Below, in pieces: positions 1 to 8,530 of a stretch of 49,287 nucleotides of DNA. Made by a program: the position numbers and the translations under genes. Origin of the DNA: an uncultured Chlorobiaceae bacterium. GTDB lineage: Bacteria > Bacteroidota > Chlorobiia > Chlorobiales > Chlorobiaceae. Location of the stretch: assembly GCA_903822595.1 (NCBI GenBank), contig CAIJPS010000028.1:1-49287 (forward strand), written 5' to 3'. The first letter of the stretch is position 1, and each line of letters begins with the position of its first letter. Under the pieces are notes generated by a model that worked only from the letters and a program-made list of their open reading frames with translations, ran no database searches and had not been told where the DNA came from.

Positions 1-369
1 GATTGGCGAGCACGGCAACGGGCTCAAACGCTATTGTATTTCAATGACGGATGGAGCGCAAAGGCAATAGTCGCGCAGCAAGACCTGAATATCGATACGG
101 TTTATGACCGACGTAAACACTGGTTATCAAAAGGATTCGCTTTTTTATATGACGTGCATCGAAGCGGTGCACCTCCGAAACTGAACGCAATGCATCTTGA
201 TCAGATCAAGACTTGGGCAGAGGATGAAGCGCTCACAGCCTCGACGATAGTGGCCCGGTTAAAGGAAGAGTGCAATGTAGAAGTGAGCGTTAGTACGGTG
301 AGTAATGCGTTGAAGATGTTGGGTTTTATCTGGAAACGTACACGCCATACTTTAAAAAAAACGAGATGA
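1..369 (+). CDS. IS630-family transposase, N-terminal (HTH) part, 5' end outside window
   Basis: The frame is open from base 1, so the gene starts upstream of the window. The visible part holds the paired helix-turn-helix and winged-helix region that binds the IS ends, ending in the family-typical stretch GFIWKRTRHTLKK. It stops at 369 just after a run of eight A (354-361). Skipping one base of that run joins it exactly to the downstream DDE frame (reading LKKRDEIRF...), so the two were, or are, one protein. Either programmed frameshifting or transcript slippage keeps it functional, or a one-base insertion killed it; the sequence cannot decide. Confidence 0.75.
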   Translation, partial: DWRARQRAQTLLYFNDGWSAKAIVAQQDLNIDTVYDRRKHWLSKGFAFLYDVHRSGAPPKLNAMHLDQIKTWAEDEALTASTIVARLKEECNVEVSVSTVSNALKMLGFIWKRTRHTLKKTR

Positions 370-406
370 AATCAGGTTTAGACAATCAAAGTTAGAAATA
401 GAAGAG

Positions 407-922
407 ATGAGAGCGCAGGCTGAACGTGGCGAAATCACCTTAGCCTATGTGGATGAGACTGGTTTTGCATTGGCCCAGCCAAACCGTAGTGCTTGGACGC
501 CTGTTGGCAAATGCCATAAGATTGATGCCAACCGAGGGAAACGCTTGAATGTCATCGGCGCCATGCTTTCAACGGGTGATTTGTTCTCAGTTGGGATATG
601 GCAAACAACGAATTCATTGTTGTTTACCGGTTTTCTTGGCATGCTGATGAACTACGTGGGCAAGCCTTTGACTGTTATTTTGGACAATGCGTCATTCCAC
701 AAAGGAAAAGCAGTTCAACCGCTGTTGAAGGTGCTAACTCAAAAAGGGCTGAAGCTCTATTTCCTTCCACCTTACAGTCCAGAACTCAATCGAATTGAAA
801 AGTTTTGGCACAAGGTGAAGTATGAATTGATGGAATTCAAGACTCGAAATGTCAAAACTCTTGAAGAAGATGTCTGCAAAATCTTAGACGGTTTTGGCAC
901 GCATTACGTAATGACTTTCTAA
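407..922 (+). CDS. IS630-family transposase, catalytic DDE part
   Basis: This is the RNase-H-fold catalytic half of an IS630 transposase, which cuts and joins the element at TA sites. The three acidic motifs are visible: VDETGF near residue 16, ILDNASFHK near residue 90, and LPPYSPELNRIEKFW near residue 120, with E of NRIE as the third acid. The C-terminus FGTHYVMTF looks natural. The methionine at 407 is probably not a real start, because homologous sequence continues upstream in this frame to the A8 run at 354-361. Function depends on frameshifting from the upstream part. Confidence 0.8.
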   Translation: MRAQAERGEITLAYVDETGFALAQPNRSAWTPVGKCHKIDANRGKRLNVIGAMLSTGDLFSVGIWQTTNSLLFTGFLGMLMNYVGKPLTVILDNASFHKGKAVQPLLKVLTQKGLKLYFLPPYSPELNRIEKFWHKVKYELMEFKTRNVKTLEEDVCKILDGFGTHYVMTF

Positions 923-1171
923 CGAGCGCTTACTATGAAGTTGTTAAGCGCTCATCAGAAATTGATTCCGCAGTAAAACAAGGCAAGACAGTCAAACAGT
1001 CATACGAATCCAACTTGAGATTACGGCATGACTTCTTGTTGACCACTTATGTGTTGTAATGACTCGTTAAAAGTCTGCAAAGTTTCAGTTCCGTGACTGT
1101 CGAAAAAGGCTAAAACTAATTTCACTTAAAAAATTCTTTTGAATATAACTTAAAATTTGGGGGAATCGGTT

Positions 1172-1507
1172 ATGAACATAAAAATTAAGCCTACATTCTA
1201 CCGTATTAACGTATCTGAAGGAAAATCAATGGCTTTTCTAATATGCCAGACATACAACTATAATTATGATAGTGCTGAAAATTTCTTTGGAGTTGAGTAC
1301 TGGGAATTAGTATCTTCGTTCAAGAATGAAGGCTTAACTATTCCATCTTCTCGCCCAGCAACATTTAAGGAAGAATTACGAGTTCTTCACCAAGCAGTAT
1401 CAGGTGCTAAAGATTCAAGAGAAAATGAAATCAATCATATAGAAAAAAAATTGAAAACCGCATATGGTGATAATATAACTATTAATTTACAGCAAATAAA
1501 AGATTGA
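1172..1507 (+). CDS. Hypothetical protein, 111 aa
   Basis: I do not recognise this protein. It is a small soluble protein with no membrane segment, and its last 40 residues are charged and probably helical. The start at 1172 is chosen because a purine-rich GGGGGA lies about 8 bases upstream; an in-frame start at 1157 is possible. It is the first gene of a markedly AT-rich block (about 1100-4350) that differs from the GC-richer genes around it. The block ends in a restriction-type DUF262 protein, so this gene may belong to a horizontally acquired defence locus. That link rests on position only. Confidence 0.55.
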   Translation: MNIKIKPTFYRINVSEGKSMAFLICQTYNYNYDSAENFFGVEYWELVSSFKNEGLTIPSSRPATFKEELRVLHQAVSGAKDSRENEINHIEKKLKTAYGDNITINLQQIKD

Positions 1508-1593
1508 AAACATGTAGTATAATAATTCTTAAATAAAACAAAAAACCCAATCTTTATGGCCAAATTATAAATATAATTTTAGTCTAATTTCTT

Positions 1594-2346
1594 ATGAGCT
1601 ACATTTTTGAATGGAAGTTATTATTGACTAGCCAAGAAACAGAATGGTGCCTCAGATATGCCCCTGCGATTGGTGCTTGGAGTACTTTCTTTGCAGTTAT
1701 TCTAGCCCTTTATAAAGATGTTTTGCGAAAGTTCTTGAATAGACCAAAGTTAAATGCCCTTATAGAAAAAAAACAACCTTATATTTTAAATATTCCTCAA
1801 TCAGAAAATAATAAAGCAAATGGAAATGCCTTATGCTTACGTTTTCAGGTTATAAATAATGGTAATTCTTTGGCGAAAAATGTTGCTATAAAAGCGATAG
1901 AAATAAGAGGAGGAGAGTTTAATAGGAAATTAGATATGTATCTTAATCCGGAAAATATCGGCAAAAATCGAAAAAAAATCTCTTTGGATATACCCTCCAA
2001 AACAGGAATATATTTAGACTTTGGAGTAATATCAGATCCAAAATACAGAATTAATGATAAGCGATATTTTGAGAAAGAAGAATGGAAAGGAAAATATAAA
2101 AAAAATGAACCTGCGCTTTTAATTGCGGTAACGTATCAGCTTGCAACAGGATATCATATAGTTGGATCTGGTAAATATGAGATTGATATTCTTATTGTAG
2201 CTGATCAAATAAATCCCATTAACAAGACTATATTAATTGACACGTCAAGCTTTGTGGAATGGCCTATTGATTGCCAAACTCCAGAAGAAGAGGAAGAAAA
2301 AATATTAGAAAAAATAATTTTTAAAGTAAAAGAAGAAAATAAATAG
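1594..2346 (+). CDS. Hypothetical protein with one N-terminal membrane segment
   Basis: A 250-residue protein of unknown function. One hydrophobic segment is visible at about residues 22-41, followed by a basic stretch, so the bulk probably faces the cytoplasm. The middle part (LRFQVINNGNSLAKNVAIKA) has the beta-rich pattern of Ig-like domains seen in uncharacterised one-TM proteins. The C-terminus is very acidic (run of E) and then lysine-rich. It lies 63 bp upstream of the DUF262 gene in the same direction and shares its low GC content, so co-acquisition is likely. Confidence 0.6.
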   Translation: MSYIFEWKLLLTSQETEWCLRYAPAIGAWSTFFAVILALYKDVLRKFLNRPKLNALIEKKQPYILNIPQSENNKANGNALCLRFQVINNGNSLAKNVAIKAIEIRGGEFNRKLDMYLNPENIGKNRKKISLDIPSKTGIYLDFGVISDPKYRINDKRYFEKEEWKGKYKKNEPALLIAVTYQLATGYHIVGSGKYEIDILIVADQINPINKTILIDTSSFVEWPIDCQTPEEEEEKILEKIIFKVKEENK

Positions 2347-2409
2347 AGGTGCCCTATAATCATTCAAAATAGGTGACTTCATAACTTAATCATTGCATAA
2401 AGGATTTTT

Positions 2410-4341
2410 ATGGCAGAAAAACAATTGAAATCAATTTCCGATATATTTCATGATAGGATATTTAGGATACCAGATTACCAACGAGGATATTCATGGACTG
2501 AACCGCAACTTGATGATTTCTGGGAGGATATACAAAACACCCAAAAAGGAAGATATCATTATGTCGGCGTTTTAAGCATTGAAGCTGTAAATGATGAAAA
2601 GTATAAGAAATGGAATAATGATCAATGGGTTTTTGATGGAAAAGGTTTCAAGCCTTTTTTCGTTGTAGATGGTCAACAAAGGCTAACAACAATAATTATT
2701 TTGATTAAGTGTCTTCTGGATAGTATAGATGATGACGATGTTCTTTGTGATCAAGAAATAAATGATATCACAAAAAAATACATAGTAATAAAGAAACCAA
2801 AAGGAATAGCACAGACGTTTATATTCGGTTATGAAACTGATAATCCAAGTTATGAGTACTTAAAAACTGCCATACTAAATTGCGAGTCATCTAGTTACAC
2901 TGGTACTGAAACTCTTTATACAAAAAACTTAAAATTTGCTAAGGAGTATTTTGCAAAAAAAATCACGGATTTGGAGTTTAACGAAAAAGAAAATCTATTT
3001 AAGAAAATTACAAAGGACTTGCGATTCAATGTATACGAAATTGATGATGATTTAGATGTATTTATTGCATTTGAAACTATGAACAATAGAGGAAAGCCAT
3101 TGGCAAAGCTAGAATTGCTTAAGAATCGCTTGATATATTTATCAATACTTATCCAATCAGACCAGCCTGATAAAGATGCACTAAGAGTAAATATCAACGA
3201 AACATGGAAAACAATTTATGAATATTTGGGCAGAAATAAATCAAAATTACCAAACGATGATGATTTCTTAAAGGATCACTGGATTATGTATTTTAAGTTT
3301 TCTAAAGAGAAAGCTGACGAGTATGCGGATTTTCTTTTTGAGGAGATGTTCAATGCAAAGAAAGTCTATAAATCAACCGATAATTTGACTCACGAAGACA
3401 TAAATAAATACATAAAATCTTTACAGGAAAGTGTCAAAGTATGGTTTTGGATCCACTATCCAGAGGAATCCACATATAACGAGGACATTAAGGAAGGATT
3501 GTTAAAATTCAATAGAATCAAAAGAAGTTCATTTATACCGTTATTACTCGCAGCAATTCAAAAAGAACAATCAAAAATCACTGATTTGCTACTTCAAATT
3601 GAAAGATATATTTATTTACTATTCATTGTCAATCAAAGCCGCCGTGATGCTGGAGAAAACTATTTTTTGAGGTCAGCAAGTGATCTTTTCAAAGGTTACA
3701 TTTCGATTGATTCTATTATTTCAGAAATAGAAAATAGAATTCAAACCCACTTTAAACATGAGAAGTTCTACGAACAAATTCGAGATTTATACGATGACAA
3801 GAAATGTGGTTTCTATGATTGGGAGGGCCTGCGGTTTACACTATATGAATATGAAGAATCGCTCCGAAAAAAAGCAAAGCAAAATGAAAAGAAAATATCA
3901 TGGGAAAGATTGGAAGAAAAAAGAAAGGATCGGAAATCGATTGAGCATATCTTGCCACAGACAATAACGAACGGTTGGGAAGAAGTAACGCAAATGTATA
4001 CGGACGAACAAATAACAAAAATCAAACATTCTCTTGGAAATCTATTGGCACTTTCAATCAAGAAGAATGCCAGTTTAAGCAATAATAGCTTTAACAATAA
4101 AAAAGGTATATCTAATGATGATTCTGGTTATCATAATGGCTCCTTTCAGGAGATAGAAGTATCTAATTTTCCGAACTGGGGAACAATGGAAATCTTCAAT
4201 AGAGGAGTTAAATTGCTTGAATTTATTGAAAAGAGATGGTCGATTAAATTAGGTGATGACAATTTTAAAAAACGATTATTGTTTTTAGACTTCCTTATAG
4301 AAAAAGAAGGAGATGCAAAATCTAATACAGAAAATATATAA
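2410..4341 (+). CDS. DUF262/DUF1524 protein, GmrSD-like type IV restriction enzyme
   Basis: A 643-residue single-chain protein of the GmrSD type. The N-terminal DUF262 (ParB/sulfiredoxin-like) domain shows IPDYQRGYSW at about residues 19-28 and VVDGQQRLT at about 86-94; in GmrS this fold uses NTP to drive the enzyme. The C-terminal DUF1524 domain has the HNH-type nuclease signature: IEHILPQ near residue 511, then GNLLAL near 543 and NKK after it. Characterised relatives cut DNA with modified bases such as glucosylated hydroxymethylcytosine, protecting against phages. The substrate here is unknown. The length fits a fused GmrS+GmrD. Gene and surroundings are AT-rich, suggesting transfer. Confidence 0.85.
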   Translation: MAEKQLKSISDIFHDRIFRIPDYQRGYSWTEPQLDDFWEDIQNTQKGRYHYVGVLSIEAVNDEKYKKWNNDQWVFDGKGFKPFFVVDGQQRLTTIIILIKCLLDSIDDDDVLCDQEINDITKKYIVIKKPKGIAQTFIFGYETDNPSYEYLKTAILNCESSSYTGTETLYTKNLKFAKEYFAKKITDLEFNEKENLFKKITKDLRFNVYEIDDDLDVFIAFETMNNRGKPLAKLELLKNRLIYLSILIQSDQPDKDALRVNINETWKTIYEYLGRNKSKLPNDDDFLKDHWIMYFKFSKEKADEYADFLFEEMFNAKKVYKSTDNLTHEDINKYIKSLQESVKVWFWIHYPEESTYNEDIKEGLLKFNRIKRSSFIPLLLAAIQKEQSKITDLLLQIERYIYLLFIVNQSRRDAGENYFLRSASDLFKGYISIDSIISEIENRIQTHFKHEKFYEQIRDLYDDKKCGFYDWEGLRFTLYEYEESLRKKAKQNEKKISWERLEEKRKDRKSIEHILPQTITNGWEEVTQMYTDEQITKIKHSLGNLLALSIKKNASLSNNSFNNKKGISNDDSGYHNGSFQEIEVSNFPNWGTMEIFNRGVKLLEFIEKRWSIKLGDDNFKKRLLFLDFLIEKEGDAKSNTENI

Positions 4342-4386
4342 CAATATGACTAAAAAATTTAAAAACGCCCAATACAAATGGTTTTA

Positions 4387-4698
4387 TGTGGAGCAATTTC
4401 AATAAGTAAAGTAAAACCCGATTTGGTTATTTGTCGCAGATTCAATCGCTTAGGGTTTATTGATAGTGAAGATGACTACGTGCAAGCAATCCATCATGGT
4501 CGTAAGTTTGCTGAAGCAACTCGTAAAACTATACGCTAAATAGACATCGTGTTTGTCGCGTATGTGCAAGTACTATCTATTTAATATGGAATGGGCAGAG
4601 GAATATGCCTTATAAATCCAAGATGTGCGAATTGTGGATTGACCCAGTTTTGCGAATGGTATAAAGCCAACAAGCAATGCCAAAACCGAGATACCTGA
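4387..4698 (+). pseudogene. Remnant of endonuclease III-like DNA glycosylase (HhH-GPD), 3' part
   Basis: Read in one frame, this stretch gives the end of an HhH-GPD DNA glycosylase: KPDLVICRRFNRLGFIDSED, then an internal TAA, IDIVFVAYVQ, a second TAA, and finally an iron-sulfur motif of the form C-x5-C-x2-C-x5-C (NPRCANCGLTQFC). These pieces occur in this order at the end of base-excision glycosylases related to endonuclease III and MutY. The 5' half is absent and two stops interrupt the rest, so it is dead. Its stop (4696-4698) overlaps the start of the next gene at 4677. Confidence 0.7.
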
Positions 4699-6253
4699 CA
4701 AAATCGCGTTTCAAGCTGGGAATGGAGTGCCCGACGAAGCTTTTTTATACCGGTAATCCGCTCTACCCGGATAAATCCATTGATGATTCGTTTCTTCTGG
4801 CGTTGGCTGATGGAGGCTTTCAGGTTGGTGAACTTGCCAAGCATTATATCTCTGGTGGTCATGAGATAACGTCAACCATTCATGCTGAGGCTGAGCGCGA
4901 GACTCTGGAACTACTGCAGCAGGAGAGTGTTATCATCTATGAAGCGGCAATCAGGTTTGAATCACTGTTCATTCGCATCGATATTCTGAAAAAGCAGGGT
5001 AATCGGCTTGAACTCATTGAGGTGAAATCAAAATCGTTTCATTCGGATGATGAGGAGCTTCCGTTTTTGACGGCAAGAGGGGCATTGTCATCGTCGTGGA
5101 AACCTTATCTCTACGACATTGCCTTTCAGGCTCATGTATTGAAGCGGGCGATGCCGGATCATGAAATCCACTCTTGCCTGATGATTGCCGACAAGGGGGC
5201 GAAATGCCCGACTGACGGACTGAACCAGAAGTTCCGGGTTAAAAAAGATCATCGGAACAGGAAAATGGTCAAGGTTGCCGCCACCCTTTCGGCGGAAGAT
5301 CTCTCGGTGCCGCTTTTGGCAGTTATACCGGTCGATGAGTATGTCGGGATGGTATGGAGCGGGAGCGGTACGGATGATTTTGCCGAGCGGGGATTTGAGG
5401 GGACTATAGCGTGGCTTGCTGAAGCATACGAAAAGAATGTAAAGATAGCGTCTGCTCCCGGTGGCAAGTGCCGGGATTGCTCTTTTACCTGCAGTGACGA
5501 GGAGTTGTTAACGGTACTGTTCGCCATGCCGGGGAGTATTTCTCTGCTGAACCGGGAGTTTTCCCGAACTTCAGCTTTGTGCGGGCACTGAAGCGTGAGC
5601 TTGAAGGTGACAGTGGAACCATTTTCCGCTACAGCAACCATGAGAATTCGGTACTGCTTGCCATCTACCGGCAGCTTGCTGCAGCCGGGAACCCGCCCAA
5701 AGATCGTGATGAACTGCTGCGATTTATTGTGTCGATCACCAATGCCAATGGGAAAAAGGGACTCTCCTGGAAAAGCCCCCGGAACATGGTTGATCTCTGG
5801 TATCTGGTAAAGCGCTATTACTATGATCCTTACACGAAGGGGTCGAATTCTATCAAAAATGTTCTGCCAGCCGTACTCAACAGTTCGGATTTTCTGAAGA
5901 AAAAGTACGGCAAGCCGATCTATGGTGCAGCATCAGGGATTCCGAGCCAGAACTTCACGGAGTGGCAATGGCTGCAATGTGATGAGCGCGGCATGGTCAA
6001 AGACCCATATTCGCTGCTTCCGAAACTCTTCACTGACATTGATGAGAAAAATTCCACTCTGTTACTCAGCAGTGATGATGATAACGTCATCAAGCATGGC
6101 GGGGCAGCCATAACAGCCTTTGCGAGGCTTCAATTTGAGGAGATGACGGAGTATGAACGCGAGGCAATAAAAGGGGGCCTGAAAAAGTATTGCGAGCTTG
6201 ATAAGATGGCTATGGTGATGATCTATGAGGCCTGGATGGACTGGCTGCAATAA
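4677..6253 (+). pseudogene. DUF2779 nuclease-like gene with internal deletion and frameshift
   Basis: Two overlapping frames (4677-5591 and 5579-6253) together give a DUF2779 protein. The first holds the Cas4-like RecB-nuclease part: the start KSRFKLGMECPTKLFY, acidic/lysine motifs around RLELIEVKSK, and a cysteine cluster CRDC-x3-C near residue 264. The second gives the C-terminal part after EPGVFPNF. The second frame is already readable just upstream (GEYFSAEPGVFPN), overlapping the end of the first. In intact relatives an exonuclease-like segment containing FIDFET lies between these parts; here it is missing. A deletion at about 5505-5515 that changed frame explains both facts. Function is probably lost. 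Confidence 0.75.
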
Positions 6254-6273
6254 GAGCCTGCCCCACCACCCAT

Positions 6274-6519
6274 TCAACGCTCTTGTTGACCATTCTGTAT
6301 GTCCCACACAATCGTATCGGAACTAAAATCTTGTTCGTGAGGCCACATAATTCCATGGTGAGCGGGACGGACGAGGCGAAAATATGATACGTCCTCAAGT
6401 TCTTTAAATGCACTGCCACACAGATAGGGTTTAACATCAAAAATACCGGAAACGCCACTACTCGTCACAATATCGATAAGGAAGTTATCCAACGGAACAG
6501 CTTTTATGATTTTATCCAT
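6274..6519 (-). CDS. DUF2442-type small protein
   Basis: An 81-residue protein starting MDKIIKAVPL; the start at 6519 is supported by an AGGAG sequence about 6 bases upstream. The sequence ...FDVKPYL...AFKELED...F..VRPAHHGIMWPHEQDFSSDTIV resembles DUF2442 proteins, short proteins often encoded beside DUF4160 partners in toxin-antitoxin-like pairs. The gene before it (6551-6865, same strand) ends 31 bp upstream and probably forms an operon with it, but that gene is not a recognisable DUF4160 protein. Function is unknown. Confidence 0.65.
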   Translation of the reverse strand: MDKIIKAVPLDNFLIDIVTSSGVSGIFDVKPYLCGSAFKELEDVSYFRLVRPAHHGIMWPHEQDFSSDTIVWDIQNGQQER

Positions 6520-6550
6520 TTTTTCTCCTCTTCTTGGGGTCGTTGATTGG

Positions 6551-6865
6551 TCAATCCCCATTATCCCATATATCCTTGTAGATGTACACATATTCACTTG
6601 TCGCGACAGGATCGATTGTGTAATAATGGCGGCAGAGTTTTTTGAAGAGCAGCAGCATGTTCTCGTCAAAACAAAAATCCAGAATCCCGTCAAGGCAGTG
6701 TTCTATTCGTCCGGGGTTGCTTTCCTGATTTCTTATGATCGCAGCCACTTCCAGGGTATAAAGCTTTTCAGCCTCTCGTGCCAGTTGCTGAGTGTATTCA
6801 ATGAGAGGCCTGATCTTTTCAACCAGATCGGTTATTGCAGGAGCGTCCGAATGATTCTTCTTCAT
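6551..6865 (-). CDS. Hypothetical protein, 104 aa
   Basis: Start chosen at 6865 (MKKNHSDAPA), because the upstream extension is low-complexity and Phe/Cys rich. The protein is helical and acidic and ends with a run of tyrosines and aspartates (YVYIYKDIWDNGD), typical of small Chlorobiaceae hypothetical proteins next to DUF2442 genes. No catalytic motif is visible. It is followed on the same strand by the DUF2442 gene after 31 bp, so the two may act together. Confidence 0.55.
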   Translation of the reverse strand: MKKNHSDAPAITDLVEKIRPLIEYTQQLAREAEKLYTLEVAAIIRNQESNPGRIEHCLDGILDFCFDENMLLLFKKLCRHYYTIDPVATSEYVYIYKDIWDNGD

Positions 6866-7113
6866 CGATTTGACGTTATGTGATCTGCAAAAGAAAAAAT
6901 TACAGCCAGCAAAAACTACCAAAAAATATTGTGCCGCCCAAAGCAGGAAAATGCCGGTTTGAAGTACTTTTCAGTAATGCCACTCTTTCAGAAAAAAGAA
7001 AATCCGTTTTTTTTAGTAGCTTTACAAAGCTTGCCGGAGTCGTTTCCCTTTTTGCAATACCCATTCTGAACTCTGGTTATGTCATATACTATTCTCCAAA
7101 AGGAGATTGAACT

Positions 7114-7968
7114 ATGCTTATAAAAGACCGTTACATAAACCCCTTTACCGACTTTGGCTTCAAGAAAATCTTTGGCTCTGAAGTAAACAAAGACCTGCTG
7201 ATAGCGTTTTTGAATACGCTCTTGCCTCTGGAGGCGGGGACCGTTTCAGACCTTTCCTTTTTGCCCAATGAGCAGGTCGGGCGGAGTGAATATGACCGTC
7301 GGGCGATCTTTGACCTCTATTGTGAAAACGAAAAGGGGGAAAAATTCATTGTTGAGATGCAGCGGGCAAAGCAGAACTACTTCAAGGATCGGTCAATTTT
7401 TTATGCCACCTTTCCTGTGCAACAGCAGGCACAGAGCGGATCGTGGAATTTCTGCCTGAAGTCGGTCTATATGGTCGGTATTCTTGATTTCGTCTTTGAT
7501 GAGGATAAAACCGATAATGAGGTCGTTCACCATGAAGTAAAGCTGGTTGACCGTTCAACGGGCGCGGTTTTTTCCGACAAGCTCACCTTTATTTACCTCG
7601 AACTTCCCAAGTTCACCAAAACGATTGAAGAGCTTGTAACTGACTTCGACAAATGGTGCTTCCTTCTCCGCCACCTCCCCGAGCTTACGGATCGACCGGC
7701 TCCTCTTCAGGAGAGGGTCTTTCTCAAAGTATTTGAACTGGCGGAAATTGCACAGTATTCGAGTGTGGAAGCTGCGGCTTATGAAGAGAGCCTCAAGGTC
7801 TATCGTGACCTGAAGAATGTTGTCGATACCGCTTTTGATGAGGGTAAGGCGGAGGGTACTCAGCAAAAAGCAATAGACGTTGCCAAAAGGCTTAAAGATG
7901 CTGGTGTTGACATCGAAACGATTGCACGTTGTACTGGTCTGCCGGTTATTCTCGTGGAAGGGCTGTGA
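7114..7968 (+). CDS. Rpn family PD-(D/E)XK nuclease / putative transposase
   Basis: A 284-residue protein of the Rpn (recombination-promoting nuclease, formerly transposase_31 / PDDEXK_2) family. The N-terminal motif INPFTDFGFKKIFG is the family hallmark. The PD-(D/E)XK core follows, with D at AIFDLYCENEKGEKFIVEMQ (residues about 65-85, D..ExQ) and the FYATFPVQQQAQSG stretch. The C-terminal EGKAEGTQQKAIDVAKRLKD is the usual helical tail. Rpn proteins cut DNA in vitro and stimulate RecA-independent recombination; their cellular role is unsettled. It stands alone, and an AAAAGGAG ribosome site precedes the ATG. Confidence 0.85.
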   Translation: MLIKDRYINPFTDFGFKKIFGSEVNKDLLIAFLNTLLPLEAGTVSDLSFLPNEQVGRSEYDRRAIFDLYCENEKGEKFIVEMQRAKQNYFKDRSIFYATFPVQQQAQSGSWNFCLKSVYMVGILDFVFDEDKTDNEVVHHEVKLVDRSTGAVFSDKLTFIYLELPKFTKTIEELVTDFDKWCFLLRHLPELTDRPAPLQERVFLKVFELAEIAQYSSVEAAAYEESLKVYRDLKNVVDTAFDEGKAEGTQQKAIDVAKRLKDAGVDIETIARCTGLPVILVEGL

Positions 7969-8242
7969 TTGGTTTGTTACCCTCCCTCTTCAACTCTACC
8001 CTTACGTCAAGCAATACATTATTTACGGCAATTCACTTCAGTTCCCGGAGGTAACTGACTTCTGACGCAATCCATGGTTAGAAAAAAACAATAAGGTAGA
8101 AAAGTGTTAACAAAAAGTTAATATACTTCAAGTGAATCGCTATGGGGGGCATATTCCTCGAAGCTCAGCTTCGTGAAGGAATTTTTAAACATGGACTTAT
8201 ATCCCGGAGCTTTGCTGAGGGGTAGTTGAATGAAAGCTATGG

Positions 8243-8441
8243 ATGTTCCTTTATCAGGAAATTTTTTATACGGTTGAACATCCAAATCAAGAGACGTATC
8301 CTGGACAGAAAATTGCTGTCGTTATGATTGAGGCTTACGCCTATCTTGTTCCTTATGTTGAGAATAATGCAGAGATATTTCTCAAGACAATTATTCCCCG
8401 GTAGAAAGGCTACCCACAAATACCTGAGGGTAGAAAGATGA
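8243..8441 (+). pseudogene. Small toxin-like gene broken by one-base frameshift
   Basis: From 8243 the frame reads ...VEHPNQETYPGQKIAVVMIE and AYLVPYVENNAEIFLKTIIP, then hits TAG at 8402-8404 after a run of four C. Moving by one base at that run restores the expected end (GRKATHKYLR) and a stop at 8439-8441 that overlaps the next ATG as ATGA. This matches small RelE/BrnT-like toxins of green sulfur bacteria that end in IIPSRKAT-KYL and sit directly upstream of their antitoxin. As read, the gene is broken; a sequencing error in the C4 run would also explain it. Confidence 0.6.
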
Positions 8442-8530
8442 AAAAGAGTGTTCTGGATGACGAAGAAAAGGCCATTCTTGAATCCTATGAAAGTGGAGAA
8501 TGGGTATCGGTTAAGGATATAAAAACCTTT
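8438..8530 (+). pseudogene. Truncated antitoxin-like gene
   Basis: The frame starting at 8438 (MKKSVLDDEEKAILESYESG, then EWVSVKDIK) looks like the start of a short CopG/RHH-type antitoxin such as those paired with the upstream toxin. After about 30 codons it runs into the 3' end of bchX in antisense (bchX stop at 8529-8531) and loses any meaningful sequence. The original 3' end was therefore lost where bchX was joined. ATGA overlap with the upstream toxin remnant supports an old toxin-antitoxin operon. Confidence 0.55.

Larger units (their letters stand above)
1..953 (+). mobile_element. IS630-family insertion sequence, right part
   Basis: The window opens inside an insertion sequence. Two consecutive reading frames give the helix-turn-helix and DDE parts of an IS630/Tc1-mariner-type transposase. 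A perfect 9-bp inverted repeat (GAGCGCTTA / TAAGCGCTC, 924-932 and 945-953) lies two bases after the transposase stop and may act as a terminator. The left end is outside the window and I could not identify the right terminal inverted repeat or a TA target duplication, so the right boundary is only approximate. Confidence 0.7.
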
